Assembly: GCF_011764485.1 (NCBI RefSeq)
Contig: NZ_AP022848.1
Location: 4,058,001 to 4,122,000, forward strand
DNA length: 64,000 bases
DNA from: Bosea sp. ANAM02
Lineage (GTDB): Bacteria > Pseudomonadota > Alphaproteobacteria > Rhizobiales > Beijerinckiaceae
Direction: 5' to 3'
The position numbers and the translations under genes are program-made. Each line of letters opens with the position of its first letter. Positions within the stretch are counted from its first letter, which is position 1. Below the pieces are notes generated by a model. The model was not told where the DNA came from. It saw only the letters and a list, made by a program, of their open reading frames with translations, and did not search any database. Positions 56,154 to 64,000 of the stretch are shown piece after piece.

Positions 56154-56642
56154 TCAGCCCTTCCAGTGCAGCGCGTAGATCAGCGTGAAGAGGCGCCGCG
56201 CCGTGTCGAAATCGACCTCGACCTTGTTGGCCAGCCGTTCCGCCAGGATGCCGGCCGCCTCGTCATGCAGGCCGCGCCGGCCCATGTCGATCGCCTCGAT
56301 CTGCGTCGGCGTCGAGGTCCGGATCGCCGCGTAGTAGCTGTCGCAGACCAGTTCGTAATCCTTGATGATGCGCCGGAACGGGCTGAGCGAGAGATGATGC
56401 GTCACGACCGGCGCGCCATCGGCCTGCTTGATCTCGAAGACGAGGCGCCGCTCGACCATGGCGAGATGCGCGAGATACGGGCCGCCGTCATGTTCGGGAA
56501 TGACGAAGCTGTTGCGCTCGATCAGGTCGTAGATAGCGACGGCGCGCTCGTGCTCCTGATCGGGCGTGCCGCGACCGAGGGAATTTTCGTCGAGGGTCAG
56601 GCCGACCAGGCGCTGGTTCGTGGCAGTCGAGACGTCGGACAT
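56154..56642 (-). CDS. UPF0262 family protein
   Basis: A 162-residue cytoplasmic protein of an alphaproteobacteria-specific family of unknown function. Recognisable stretches are [35 protein letters not shown] and the C-terminal [19 protein letters not shown]. The start at 56642 has GGAGGAG upstream; an ATG five codons earlier lacks this. Its fixed place between hisD and the small phosphatase is typical of the lineage. Confidence 0.93.
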   Translation of the reverse strand: MSDVSTATNQRLVGLTLDENSLGRGTPDQEHERAVAIYDLIERNSFVIPEHDGGPYLAHLAMVERRLVFEIKQADGAPVVTHHLSLSPFRRIIKDYELVCDSYYAAIRTSTPTQIEAIDMGRRGLHDEAAGILAERLANKVEVDFDTARRLFTLIYALHWKG

Positions 56643-56679
56643 CGCTCCTCCGGCCATGGCGCGGCCCGTCGGACAACGC

Positions 56680-57972
56680 TCAGAGATTAAGCCTGATCGT
56701 CACGGATCGGCCGTGCGCCTGCAAGCCCTCTGCCTCAGCCAATTGCGTGGCGGCGGATGCGAGCGTTCGCAGGCCCTCGGGGCCGCATCTCAGGAGCGAG
56801 GTCCGCTTCATGAAATCGCCGACGCCGAGGCCGGACGAGAAGCGGGCCGAGCGGGCCGTCGGCAGGACATGATTGGGGCCGCCGACATAGTCGCCGATCG
56901 CCTCCGGCGTGTGGCCGCCGAGGAAGATCGCGCCGGCATTGCGGATCAGGCCCGCGAGGCGCTCCGGATCGGCCGTCATGATCTCGAGATGCTCGGGCGC
57001 GAGCCGGTCGACCAGCGGCACGGCGGCCTCGAGATCGGCGACGAGCAGGATCGCGCCGAATTCCTGCCAGCTCTGGCCGGCGATCTCCGCCCGCGGGAGC
57101 GTCGCGAGCTGCGCCGCGACCGCCTTCTCGACCTCGGTGGCCAGTGCCGCATCGTCGGTCATCAGGATCGACTGGGCGGAGACATCGTGCTCGGCCTGCG
57201 CCAGCAGGTCGGCGGCGATCCAGTCGGGATTGGCGCTGCGATCGGCGATCACCAGCACCTCGGAGGGGCCGGCGATCATGTCGATGCCGACCTGACCGAA
57301 GACCCGGCGCTTGGCGGCGGCGACATAGGCGTTACCGGGGCCGACGATCTTGGCGACCGGGGCGATCGCCGCCGTGCCGTAGGCGAGCGCCGCGACGGCC
57401 TGCGCGCCGCCGATGCGATAGACTTCGTCGACGCCGGCGAGCCGGGCGGCGGCGAGCACGAGCGGGTTCGTCTCCCCGCGCGGCGTCGGCGCGACCATGA
57501 CGATGCGCGGCACGCCGGCGACCTTCGCCGGGATGGCGTTCATCAGGACCGATGACGGGTAGCTCGCCGTACCGCCGGGCACATAGAGCCCGACCGCCTC
57601 GATCGCGCTCCAGCGCCAGCCGGTGCCGACGCCCGCCACATCCTCGACCCAGGAATCGACCGGCTTCTGGCGGCGGTGATAGGTCTCGATCCGCTCGCGC
57701 GCCGTCTCCAGCGCCGCCAGCAGCTCAGGCGAGCAGGCCACGACCGCCGCATCGATCTCGGCCTCGGAGACGCGCAGGGTCCCGGGCGTCAGGTCGAGCG
57801 CATCGAAGCGGGAGGTATAGTCGATCAGCGCCGCGTCGCCCTTCTCGCGGATATCGGCGATGATGTCGGCGGCGACGCGGTCGACCTCCTCCGAGACCTC
57901 GCGCTTGGCGGAAAGCAGCGCCGCGAAGCCCTCAGCAAAGCGGGCATCCCTGTCGTCGAGCCTGATCGGCAT
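56680..57972 (-). CDS. hisD: Histidinol dehydrogenase
   Basis: A 430-residue zinc enzyme catalysing the last two oxidations from histidinol to histidine. Signature stretches are [36 protein letters not shown] and [14 protein letters not shown]; the catalytic Glu/His pair is in LAPEHLEI and the Zn ligands include the His of GPNHVLPT. The start at 57972 (MPIRLDDRD) has GAGGAT upstream. The frame is open a further 20 codons into a palindromic repeat, which I read as non-coding. Confidence 0.96.
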   Translation of the reverse strand: MPIRLDDRDARFAEGFAALLSAKREVSEEVDRVAADIIADIREKGDAALIDYTSRFDALDLTPGTLRVSEAEIDAAVVACSPELLAALETARERIETYHRRQKPVDSWVEDVAGVGTGWRWSAIEAVGLYVPGGTASYPSSVLMNAIPAKVAGVPRIVMVAPTPRGETNPLVLAAARLAGVDEVYRIGGAQAVAALAYGTAAIAPVAKIVGPGNAYVAAAKRRVFGQVGIDMIAGPSEVLVIADRSANPDWIAADLLAQAEHDVSAQSILMTDDAALATEVEKAVAAQLATLPRAEIAGQSWQEFGAILLVADLEAAVPLVDRLAPEHLEIMTADPERLAGLIRNAGAIFLGGHTPEAIGDYVGGPNHVLPTARSARFSSGLGVGDFMKRTSLLRCGPEGLRTLASAATQLAEAEGLQAHGRSVTIRLNL

Positions 57973-58027
57973 GGGTATCCTCGAAACTGACAGATCGTCG
58001 CCGTGGAAGGCCTTCCAATCAGCGACG

Positions 58028-58127
58028 GTCATCCCGGGCGTAGCGCAGCGAAGACCCGGGATCCATGCCGGAACGGTCAGGCATGGATCCCGGATCGGCG
58101 CCGCTGACGCGGCTTGTCCGGGATGAC
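58028..58127. repeat. GTCATCCCGG palindromic repeat between DUF2948 gene and hisD
   Basis: A 100-base element bounded by GTCATCCCGG (58028) and CCGGGATGAC (58127). An inner CCCGGGATCCATGCC/GGCATGGATCCCGG pair is around 58055-58093. It is the same type as at 41534. It lies inside an otherwise gap-free conserved operon, which suggests insertion of a mobile repeat. Confidence 0.8.
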
Positions 58128-58188
58128 GCGCGTTCTTAGACGAAGGGATCGACCGATTGAAGCTGTCGTCGCTGGAAAAACGCGGCGC

Positions 58189-58635
58189 TCAGGCGCCGTC
58201 GGGGTGACCGGGCGTGGCCGCGGCTTCCCAGACCGGTCCGAGATCCTTCATCTGGGCCTCGATGCATTCGACCGAGAGGCGGATCGCCGCGCCTTCCGAG
58301 AAATGCAGCGTCACGTCGCCGGCCGGGTCGTCGCCCAGATCGAAGGTCACAGCGAGGAGGTTCAGGACCTTGTCGGGATCGCTCTTGTCCAGCTTGGCGC
58401 TGCGCACGGACTGGACACGATCGAAATGCAGCGCGGTCAGGCGGCGGCGGCGCTGGCCGCGCTGAGCGCCCTCCCAGTCGAAGCGTCGCAGCGCGAGCGC
58501 GAAGCGCTTTTCGCGCGGCAGATAGACGAGATCGGCCGCCTTCAGCACCGCATCCTGAAGATGGGCTGAGACAATCGCGAGATCATCGGCATCGAGCGCG
58601 ATGAGCTTCAGGGGATCGGCGGCATCGTCTGACAT
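58189..58635 (-). CDS. DUF2948 family protein
   Basis: A 148-residue cytoplasmic protein of an alphaproteobacterial family of unknown function. It begins LKLIALDADDLAIVSAHLQDAVLK and has the conserved LPREKRFALALRRFDWE and LHFSEGAAIRLSVECIEAQMKDLG segments. Encoded between murA and hisD, as in many relatives. No enzyme motif is apparent. Confidence 0.93.
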   Translation of the reverse strand: MSDDAADPLKLIALDADDLAIVSAHLQDAVLKAADLVYLPREKRFALALRRFDWEGAQRGQRRRRLTALHFDRVQSVRSAKLDKSDPDKVLNLLAVTFDLGDDPAGDVTLHFSEGAAIRLSVECIEAQMKDLGPVWEAAATPGHPDGA

Positions 58636-58680
58636 GGTTTTGTTCTGACGAGCCGCCCCGAGAAAATCAACAGCCGAGAA

Positions 58681-59970
58681 TCAGCCGCTGATGCGTTCCA
58701 CCAGCGCGCCGCAGCGGCCGAGCTTGGCTTCCAGCGCCTCGAAGCCACGATCGAGATGGTAGACGCGGTTGATCGTCGTGTCGCCTTCGGCAGCGAGCCC
58801 GCCGATCACCAGCGAGACCGAGGCGCGCAGGTCCGTCGCCATCACCGGCGCGCCGGTCAGTTTCTCGACGCCCTCGACATGGGCGACATCGCCGTCCAGC
58901 CGGATCTTCGCGCCGAGCCGGGCGAGTTCCTGCACATGCATGAAGCGGTTCTCGAAAATGGTCTCGCGGATGCGCGAGGTGCCCTTCGCCCGGGTCATCA
59001 GCGCCATGAACTGCGCCTGCAGGTCCGTCGGGAAGCCCGGGAAGGGATCGGTATCGATATCGACCGCCGTCAGCCCCTGCCCGTTGCGGCGCACGCGGAT
59101 GCCCTCGTTGGTCGCGTCGATCTCGACGCCGGCCCTGGCGAGCACGTCGAGGGCCGATTGCAGCAATTCCGGCCGTGCGCCTTCCAGGATAACGTCGCCG
59201 CCGGTCATCGCCACGGCCATGGCATAGGTGCCGGCCTCGATGCGATCGGGCAGCACGGCGTGATGCGCGCCACCGAGACGCGCGACGCCGGTGACGACGA
59301 TGCGCGGGGTGCCAGCCCCCTCGATCCTGGCGCCCATCTTGACGAGGCAGGCGGCGAGATCGGTGACCTCCGGCTCGCAGGCGGCGTTCTCGATCACCGT
59401 CGTGCCCTGGGCGAGCACGGCAGCCATCAGCGCGGTATGGGTGCCGCCGACCGTGACCTTTGGAAAGACGATCTCGCCGCCCTTCAGGCCCTTGGGCGCG
59501 CGCGCCAGCGCGTAGCCGTTCTCGATCGCGATCTCGGCGCCGAGCTTCTCCAGCGCCATCAAGAGCAGATCGACCGGGCGCGTGCCGATGGCGCAGCCGC
59601 CGGGCAGCGAGACCTTGGCCTCGCCCATGCGGGCCAGGATCGGCGCGATCACCCAGAAGCTCGCGCGCATGGTCGAGACCAGCTCATAGGGCGCGCAGGT
59701 GTCGACGATCTGGCGTGCGGTGAGCGCGATGGTCTGGCCGGTCTCGGCCGACTGGCCGATGCGCTTGCCGGCAACGGTGCGGTCGACGCCCTGGTTCGAC
59801 AGGATGCGCGAGAGCGCCGTCACGTCCGAGAGCCGCGGCACGTTGGTCAGCGTCAGCGTCTCGTCTGTCAGCAGGCTCGCGATCATCAGCGGCAAGGCAG
59901 CGTTCTTCGCGCCGGAGATCGGAATGGCGCCATTGAGGCGCTGGCCGCCGGTGATGCGGATCTTGTCCAT
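58681..59970 (-). CDS. murA: UDP-N-acetylglucosamine 1-carboxyvinyltransferase
   Basis: A 429-residue enzyme transferring enolpyruvate from PEP to UDP-GlcNAc, the first committed step of peptidoglycan synthesis. It has the two-domain inside-out barrel sequence pattern: Lys22 in [10 protein letters not shown], the fosfomycin-target Cys in [14 protein letters not shown], and the late [18 protein letters not shown] and [13 protein letters not shown] motifs. The Cys is present, so fosfomycin sensitivity at the enzyme level is expected. A 53-residue ORF lies 59 bases upstream on the same strand. Confidence 0.97.
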   Translation of the reverse strand: MDKIRITGGQRLNGAIPISGAKNAALPLMIASLLTDETLTLTNVPRLSDVTALSRILSNQGVDRTVAGKRIGQSAETGQTIALTARQIVDTCAPYELVSTMRASFWVIAPILARMGEAKVSLPGGCAIGTRPVDLLLMALEKLGAEIAIENGYALARAPKGLKGGEIVFPKVTVGGTHTALMAAVLAQGTTVIENAACEPEVTDLAACLVKMGARIEGAGTPRIVVTGVARLGGAHHAVLPDRIEAGTYAMAVAMTGGDVILEGARPELLQSALDVLARAGVEIDATNEGIRVRRNGQGLTAVDIDTDPFPGFPTDLQAQFMALMTRAKGTSRIRETIFENRFMHVQELARLGAKIRLDGDVAHVEGVEKLTGAPVMATDLRASVSLVIGGLAAEGDTTINRVYHLDRGFEALEAKLGRCGALVERISG

Positions 59971-60029
59971 CGTCGGGTCCTGCTCGGCCGGCCGGGCGAA
60001 AGGCCGGCGGCGCGTGGAGAATAAGGAAT

Positions 60030-60191
60030 TCAGGTCCTGGAGGTGTCGGCCTGAGAGGGCGGCTCCGGCTCACGCGCTGGCGCCTCATCCGAGCGGCGAG
60101 CGCGAGCCTGGGCCTTGCGGCGCTTCAGATTCTCGCGGAGCGCGGCGGCAAGGCGCGCATGCTTCTCGTCTTCGGCTGTCTGGCGGGTCAC
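60030..60191 (-). CDS. Small basic protein upstream of murA (53 residues)
   Basis: A short minus-strand frame starting with GTG at 60191: [18 protein letters not shown], then [15 protein letters not shown], then an acidic/proline tail. A highly charged helix with the LKRRKAQAR core upstream of murA is something I recognise from other alphaproteobacterial genomes, usually annotated as hypothetical. An ATG a few bases upstream is in another frame and hits a stop at once. The ribosome site is weak. Function is unknown; the basic helix could bind nucleic acid or ribosomes. Confidence 0.7.
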   Translation of the reverse strand: MTRQTAEDEKHARLAAALRENLKRRKAQARARRSDEAPAREPEPPSQADTSRT

Positions 60192-60614
60192 GGCATCAGC
60201 TCTGGATGGGATGTTTGAACGCGGGAACGCGGCGAATTCGCGGCGGTATCGTTAGACCCTGAACCGCCGCCGGACAAGCGCCTGCACTGGCTAACGCCAC
60301 CTGCCCCATAGCGGGCCAGCATCGTGCCGGATGAGGCCAGTTCCGACCTCCGTTTTTCGCACCGAGCACAATCATTCTCCGGCAACCGGCCAGACGATCC
60401 ATTTGCTTCGCGCACCCGGGCCCTCGCGAAATTTTCGTTCCAGCATCGGCGGCGCGACCCTTGCTCTGTAGCGGCTCGTGGCGGCTCCGACGGTCTCACC
60501 TGACGCTTGGTAAGAAAAAATCCTTAATGCTATTAACCATTTCCGGGAGAATCCGTTTACACTTCGTTAAGCTCGTTTACGCTGCCGGCATCAAGGAGTT
60601 TGTGGGGTAGCGTC
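60192..60614. promoter_or_regulatory. 423-base intergenic region with phased CGTTTA repeats before the crotonase gene
   Basis: No protein or RNA gene is apparent. Its right end becomes AT-rich (about 60508-60580), with TTAATGCTATTAA near 60524 and three same-strand repeats CGTTTAC (60554-60560), CGTTAA (60565-60570) and CGTTTAC (60574-60580) at 9-11 base spacing, that is one per helical turn. This is a likely promoter and regulator-binding region for the crotonase gene at 60615. The rest is plain high-GC sequence. Confidence 0.45.
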
Positions 60615-61556
60615 ATGTTGCAGTCCTTGAAGACCGGAGCGGGCGGCCGCGGGCCGACCCTGCTGGAGAGCTGCGAAGTCATCGATGCGATCCGCTACAA
60701 GGCAGGCTTCCTGCCGGAGGTGGAGATCGCCTATGAGCCGGATATCAAGACGCTCTGGGTCACGATCCGGCCCGAGCTGAAGCCCGTCTTCACGCTGCAA
60801 CTGCTCGACAGCCTAGTGAAGATCCAGAGCGCGATCGTGGCGCTGTGGGGCGCGCCCGACCAGTATCATCGCGCCCCGGTGCGCTTCCTCGCCTTCCGCG
60901 GCACGGGGCCTTTCTTCACGCTCGGCGGCGATCTCGATTTCTATCTGGACTGCCTGGCCAAGAACGACCGCGCCGCGCTGACGGAGTACGCGAGGCTTTC
61001 GGCGGAAGGCGCGATCTGGAATTCCGGCGGCCTGAACGGCCTCGTCGTGACGCTCTCGACGATCCATGCCAAGGCGATCGGCGGCGGCATCGACGCCCCG
61101 CGCTCATGCAATGTCATGATCGCCGAGGAACAGGCTTCGTTCGTCTATCCGGAGATCAAGTTCAACCATTTCCCGATCACGGCGGTCGCGATCCTGTCGC
61201 GGCGCATGGGCCAGCGCGCCGCCGAGCAGATGCTGCTCTCCGGCGAGGAGATGAGCGCGCAGGACTTCATGGCGGCGGGCGGCCTCGAGGCGGTGGTACC
61301 GACGGGCACGGGCGAGGACTGGATCCGCAAATACTGCGCCGACTCGCTGCCGATCCATGCCGCCAAGACCGCGCTGTTCTCGGCCTTCAACCGTCGCCAT
61401 GGCGATCTGCGTGAAGAGCTCGGCCATCTCGGCGAGATCTGGACGAATTGCATGCTGCGGCTCAGCCCGAGCGCGATCTCGAAGCTGCAGCGCATCGCAC
61501 AGACCCAGGACCGGATGCTGGCGCGCGTCTACCAGCGCCACCTCGCCCCGGTCTGA
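60615..61556 (+). CDS. RpfF-like crotonase (putative DSF-type fatty-acid signal synthase)
   Basis: A 313-residue crotonase-fold protein. FRGTGPFFTLGGDLDFYLDCL matches the RpfF region after the oxyanion loop. GGGIDAPRSCNVMIAEE and YPEIKFNHFP contain Asp160 and Glu180, exactly the 20-residue spacing of the RpfF catalytic pair Glu141/Glu161. RpfF hydrates/dehydrates 3-hydroxyacyl-ACP and releases cis-2-unsaturated fatty-acid signals. The first acid is Asp here, so activity may differ. The start at 60615 is preferred; a TTG 15 bases earlier is possible. A GGDEF-EAL gene follows on the same strand. An ordinary enoyl-CoA hydratase is less likely given the length and the long helical C-terminus. Confidence 0.72.
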   Translation: MLQSLKTGAGGRGPTLLESCEVIDAIRYKAGFLPEVEIAYEPDIKTLWVTIRPELKPVFTLQLLDSLVKIQSAIVALWGAPDQYHRAPVRFLAFRGTGPFFTLGGDLDFYLDCLAKNDRAALTEYARLSAEGAIWNSGGLNGLVVTLSTIHAKAIGGGIDAPRSCNVMIAEEQASFVYPEIKFNHFPITAVAILSRRMGQRAAEQMLLSGEEMSAQDFMAAGGLEAVVPTGTGEDWIRKYCADSLPIHAAKTALFSAFNRRHGDLREELGHLGEIWTNCMLRLSPSAISKLQRIAQTQDRMLARVYQRHLAPV

Positions 61557-61698
61557 CGGGAAAGGGATCTCCACTTTCCGGGGCTTCCCGTAAAACCACA
61601 CGAAGCATTTACCTCTGCTCGCGTACAACCCGATGGCATAATGCGCGACGTGCGGTTTTCGCGCGTCGCGCCGCGTGGGGCGGCAAAGGCAGGAGTAG

Positions 61699-64000
61699 AT
61701 GACAGGCGCTCTCAAGCGACTGGTGGCGACCGGCGGGCGCAAGCAGGACGAGGGCATCGACCTGACCGGCTATACGCTGCTGGTCAGTTCACTGTTCTCG
61801 TCGCCGGCCTCGATCATTCCCGGCGGCATCGCCGGCATCCTGACGCCGTTCCTCTGCTGGATTTCCACCGGCATGGATATCTTCATGAGCCTCACCATCC
61901 TGGTGACGCTCATCGTGATCCTGCGCATCATGACGGTGGTGGCCTATCGCCGGCGCAACCATGCGCAGGACAGCTACGCCGAGACCCGCCGCTGGGATCG
62001 CGACTACTTCCTCGGCGCCACCGTGTTCAGCGCCGCCCTCGGCTATAGCTGCTATGTCGCGCTGGTTCAGACGGACGATCCTGCCGCCCATATCACCTCG
62101 GTCGCCTCCACCATCGCGCTGGCGTCGGGCTATGTCGCGCGCAATGCCGGCAGGCCGAAATTCGTCGCCGTGCAGCTTCTGACCTTCTGCATCCCGATGG
62201 CGATCGGCCTGATCGGCGCCCATAACCCCTATTACCGCTATATCGGCTATTTCGCCTTCCTCTACGTGGCGGCCAATATCGCGATCACCAACTCGCTGCA
62301 CCGCAACCTGCTGGCGCTGAGCGACGCCAACAAGCAATCCAAGGCGTTGGCTTCCGCCCTGCATTCGCAGAACCTGACGCTCGACGCCGCGCTCAACACC
62401 ATGATCGACGGGCTGGCGATGTTCGACCGCAGCCTCAAGCTCGCGGTCAGCAACGCGCCTCACAGCACGCTCTACGGCCTGCCCGAGACGCTCGCCCTGC
62501 CCGGCACGCCGCTGACCGCGATCGCGCGTTTCCTGGTCGAGCGGCAGGTTATCAGCCAGGAGCAGTTGCGCGACATCCGCACGGCGCTGACCGAGGTCCA
62601 GGCCAGCCAGCAGGCGACGAGCCGCGAGCTGGTGACGCGGGGCGGGCTCGTGCTGGTCGTGACGCTCGCGCCGGCTGCCGAGGGCGGCATCCTGATGCTC
62701 ACGGAGGATGCCACCGAGCGCAAGGCGACGGAGGCGCGCATCGAGCAGATGGCGCGTTTCGACGAACTGACCGGGCTCGCGAACCGCTTCGAATATACCA
62801 CCCAGATCGGGGAGGCCTTCGCCAAGCTGGAGCGCACGGGCGAGGGCTTCGCGCTGCTCTATCTCGATCTCGACGGCTTCAAGCAGGTCAATGACAGCCT
62901 GGGCCACGATATCGGCGATCGGGTGCTGATGGAGACCGCGAGCCGCCTGCGCGGCGCGATCCGCGGCAACGACATGCTCGCCCGCTTCGGCGGCGACGAG
63001 TTCCTGCTGATCCTGCCGTCGGCGGACCATCTCGCCGTCACCGCCATCGCGCAGCGGATGATCGACGTGATGTCGCGGGCGTTCGATGTCGACGGCAAGA
63101 CCGTCTACGTGACGGCGAGCATCGGCATCGCGATGGCTCCGCTCGACGGTGCCAATCCGGCCGACCTGCTGCGTCATGCCGATACGGCGCTCTACAAGGC
63201 CAAGTCCGCCGGCCGGAACATGCTGATGTTCTTCAACCCGGCCATGGCCGAGGAGATGATGGAGCGGCACGAGATCGAGGTCGACCTGCGCAAGGCCTGC
63301 ACCGACGGCTCGCTCGAGCTCTACTACCAGCCGATCATCGACCTGAAGACCCAGAAGATCGTGTCGCGCGAGGCGCTGATGCGCTGGCGCCATCCCACCC
63401 GCGGCATGGTGCCGCCGGGCGTGTTCATCCCGATCGCCGAGCAGTCCGGCCTGATCGCCGGCATGGGCGACTGGGCGATCCGCCAGGCCTGTCGCGACGC
63501 CGCAGGCTGGGAGCCAGGCATCGGCGTTTCCGTCAACGTCTCGCCGCTGCAGTTCCGCGAGCCGCTCCGGATCGTCGAGTCGGTCAAGCAAGCCCTTCTC
63601 GCCTCGCAGCTCGAATCACGGCGCCTGATGCTCGAAGTCACGGAATCGCTGTTGATCGAGGATGACAAGCTGGCGCTTTCGGTGCTCGATGAATTGCGGG
63701 CGCTCGGCGTGACCTTTGCGCTCGACGATTTCGGCACGGGCTATTCCTCGCTCGCCTATCTCTCGACCTATCCGTTCGCGCAGGTGAAGATCGACCAGAG
63801 CTTCGCGCGCGAGGTGCACACCAACGAGGCCTCGAAGGCCGTTATCGAGGCGGTCTGCCAATTGGCGCGCCGCCTGCAGATGAATGTCGTGGTCGAGGGC
63901 ATCGAAACCGAGCAGCAGCGCATCGCCGTCCAGCTGCTCGGCGCCCACCGCGCCCAGGGCTTCCTGTTCGGCCGCCCGGAAGCGCTGGCCAGCATCAAGG
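61699..64000 (+). CDS. Membrane-PAS-GGDEF-EAL c-di-GMP enzyme (runs off the window)
   Basis: At least 767 residues; no stop before the window ends. Six membrane helices (about 25-205) are followed by a coiled linker, a PAS-like domain (about 228-338), a GGDEF domain (350-505) and an EAL domain (from about 525). GGDEF is intact at 431-435 with I-site RGND at 422-425. The EAL motif is REALMRW (Glu558), with EVTES, DDFGTGYSSL, KIDQSF and VEGIET all present. Both synthesis and breakdown of c-di-GMP are therefore possible, switched by the membrane/PAS input. AGGAG precedes the ATG at 61699. It is 142 bases after the RpfF-like gene. Confidence 0.93.
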   Translation, partial: MTGALKRLVATGGRKQDEGIDLTGYTLLVSSLFSSPASIIPGGIAGILTPFLCWISTGMDIFMSLTILVTLIVILRIMTVVAYRRRNHAQDSYAETRRWDRDYFLGATVFSAALGYSCYVALVQTDDPAAHITSVASTIALASGYVARNAGRPKFVAVQLLTFCIPMAIGLIGAHNPYYRYIGYFAFLYVAANIAITNSLHRNLLALSDANKQSKALASALHSQNLTLDAALNTMIDGLAMFDRSLKLAVSNAPHSTLYGLPETLALPGTPLTAIARFLVERQVISQEQLRDIRTALTEVQASQQATSRELVTRGGLVLVVTLAPAAEGGILMLTEDATERKATEARIEQMARFDELTGLANRFEYTTQIGEAFAKLERTGEGFALLYLDLDGFKQVNDSLGHDIGDRVLMETASRLRGAIRGNDMLARFGGDEFLLILPSADHLAVTAIAQRMIDVMSRAFDVDGKTVYVTASIGIAMAPLDGANPADLLRHADTALYKAKSAGRNMLMFFNPAMAEEMMERHEIEVDLRKACTDGSLELYYQPIIDLKTQKIVSREALMRWRHPTRGMVPPGVFIPIAEQSGLIAGMGDWAIRQACRDAAGWEPGIGVSVNVSPLQFREPLRIVESVKQALLASQLESRRLMLEVTESLLIEDDKLALSVLDELRALGVTFALDDFGTGYSSLAYLSTYPFAQVKIDQSFAREVHTNEASKAVIEAVCQLARRLQMNVVVEGIETEQQRIAVQLLGAHRAQGFLFGRPEALASIK

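Noticed and set aside
60520..60540. A CtrA cell-cycle regulator site (TTAA-N7-TTAA) at TTAATGCTATTAA
   Set aside because: The spacer is five bases, not seven, so it does not meet the consensus.
61789..63591. A 600-codon minus-strand frame opposite the GGDEF-EAL gene
   Set aside because: The plus strand encodes a continuous, motif-complete membrane-PAS-GGDEF-EAL protein; the opposite frame is low complexity and has no motifs.

Overview
This is 64 kb of high-GC DNA from an alphaproteobacterial chromosome, most likely Hyphomicrobiales and, by gene content and style, possibly a Bosea-like organism; the genus is inference. The evidence is the murA / DUF2948 / hisD / UPF0262 / low-Mr phosphatase block, PtsP beside prfA, an EcfG-like promoter between otsA and otsB, a CycM-type anchored cytochrome c, and many intergenic palindromic repeats. 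I saw no rRNA, tRNA, CRISPR array, prophage or insertion sequence. The window is densely coding, ordinary core and catabolic chromosome.

Layout. 0-2.6 kb: prfA (partial) and ptsP. 2.7-7.2 kb: trehalose metabolism (otsA divergent from otsB and a GH15 enzyme). 7.2-14.8 kb: a TetR gene divergent from a tiny membrane protein, an M20 peptidase, a large secreted TPR protein, a two-gene chromate transporter, a LysE exporter and a small membrane protein. 15-24 kb: a DinB protein, a FAD amine oxidase-like enzyme and a LysR regulator on the minus strand, divergent from a probable lysine/pipecolate degradation set on the plus strand: ALDH7 (AmaB), GcdH, a class III CoA-transferase and a thiamine-diphosphate enzyme. 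24-33.4 kb: small secreted and membrane proteins, SDR, transaldolase, and two ABC importers that both lack an ATPase gene here. 33.4-43.3 kb: a PleD-like diguanylate cyclase, a LysR gene divergent from a valine-degradation set (mmsA, isobutyryl-CoA dehydrogenase, mmsB), then nudC, a thioesterase, pheA and kdsB. 43.5-51.4 kb: cytochrome c, a Yej-type peptide importer and deoB. 51.4-55.6 kb: a chemoreceptor overlapping a small protein gene, and TadE/TadG pilus-type proteins. 55.7-60.2 kb: the murA-hisD block with an unlisted 53-residue ORF. 60.6-64 kb: an RpfF-like crotonase followed by a membrane-PAS-GGDEF-EAL protein that runs off the end.

The most interesting signal is the last pair. A crotonase with the two-acid spacing of DSF synthase (RpfF), but with the first Glu replaced by Asp, sits directly upstream of a membrane-bound c-di-GMP synthase/phosphodiesterase. 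The arrangement recalls the Burkholderia RpfF/RpfR fatty-acid signalling pair, with a different input domain. Second are a possible alternative route from 2-oxoadipate to glutaryl-CoA in the lysine cluster, and a family of 93-bp two-hairpin intergenic repeats of identical length present three times.
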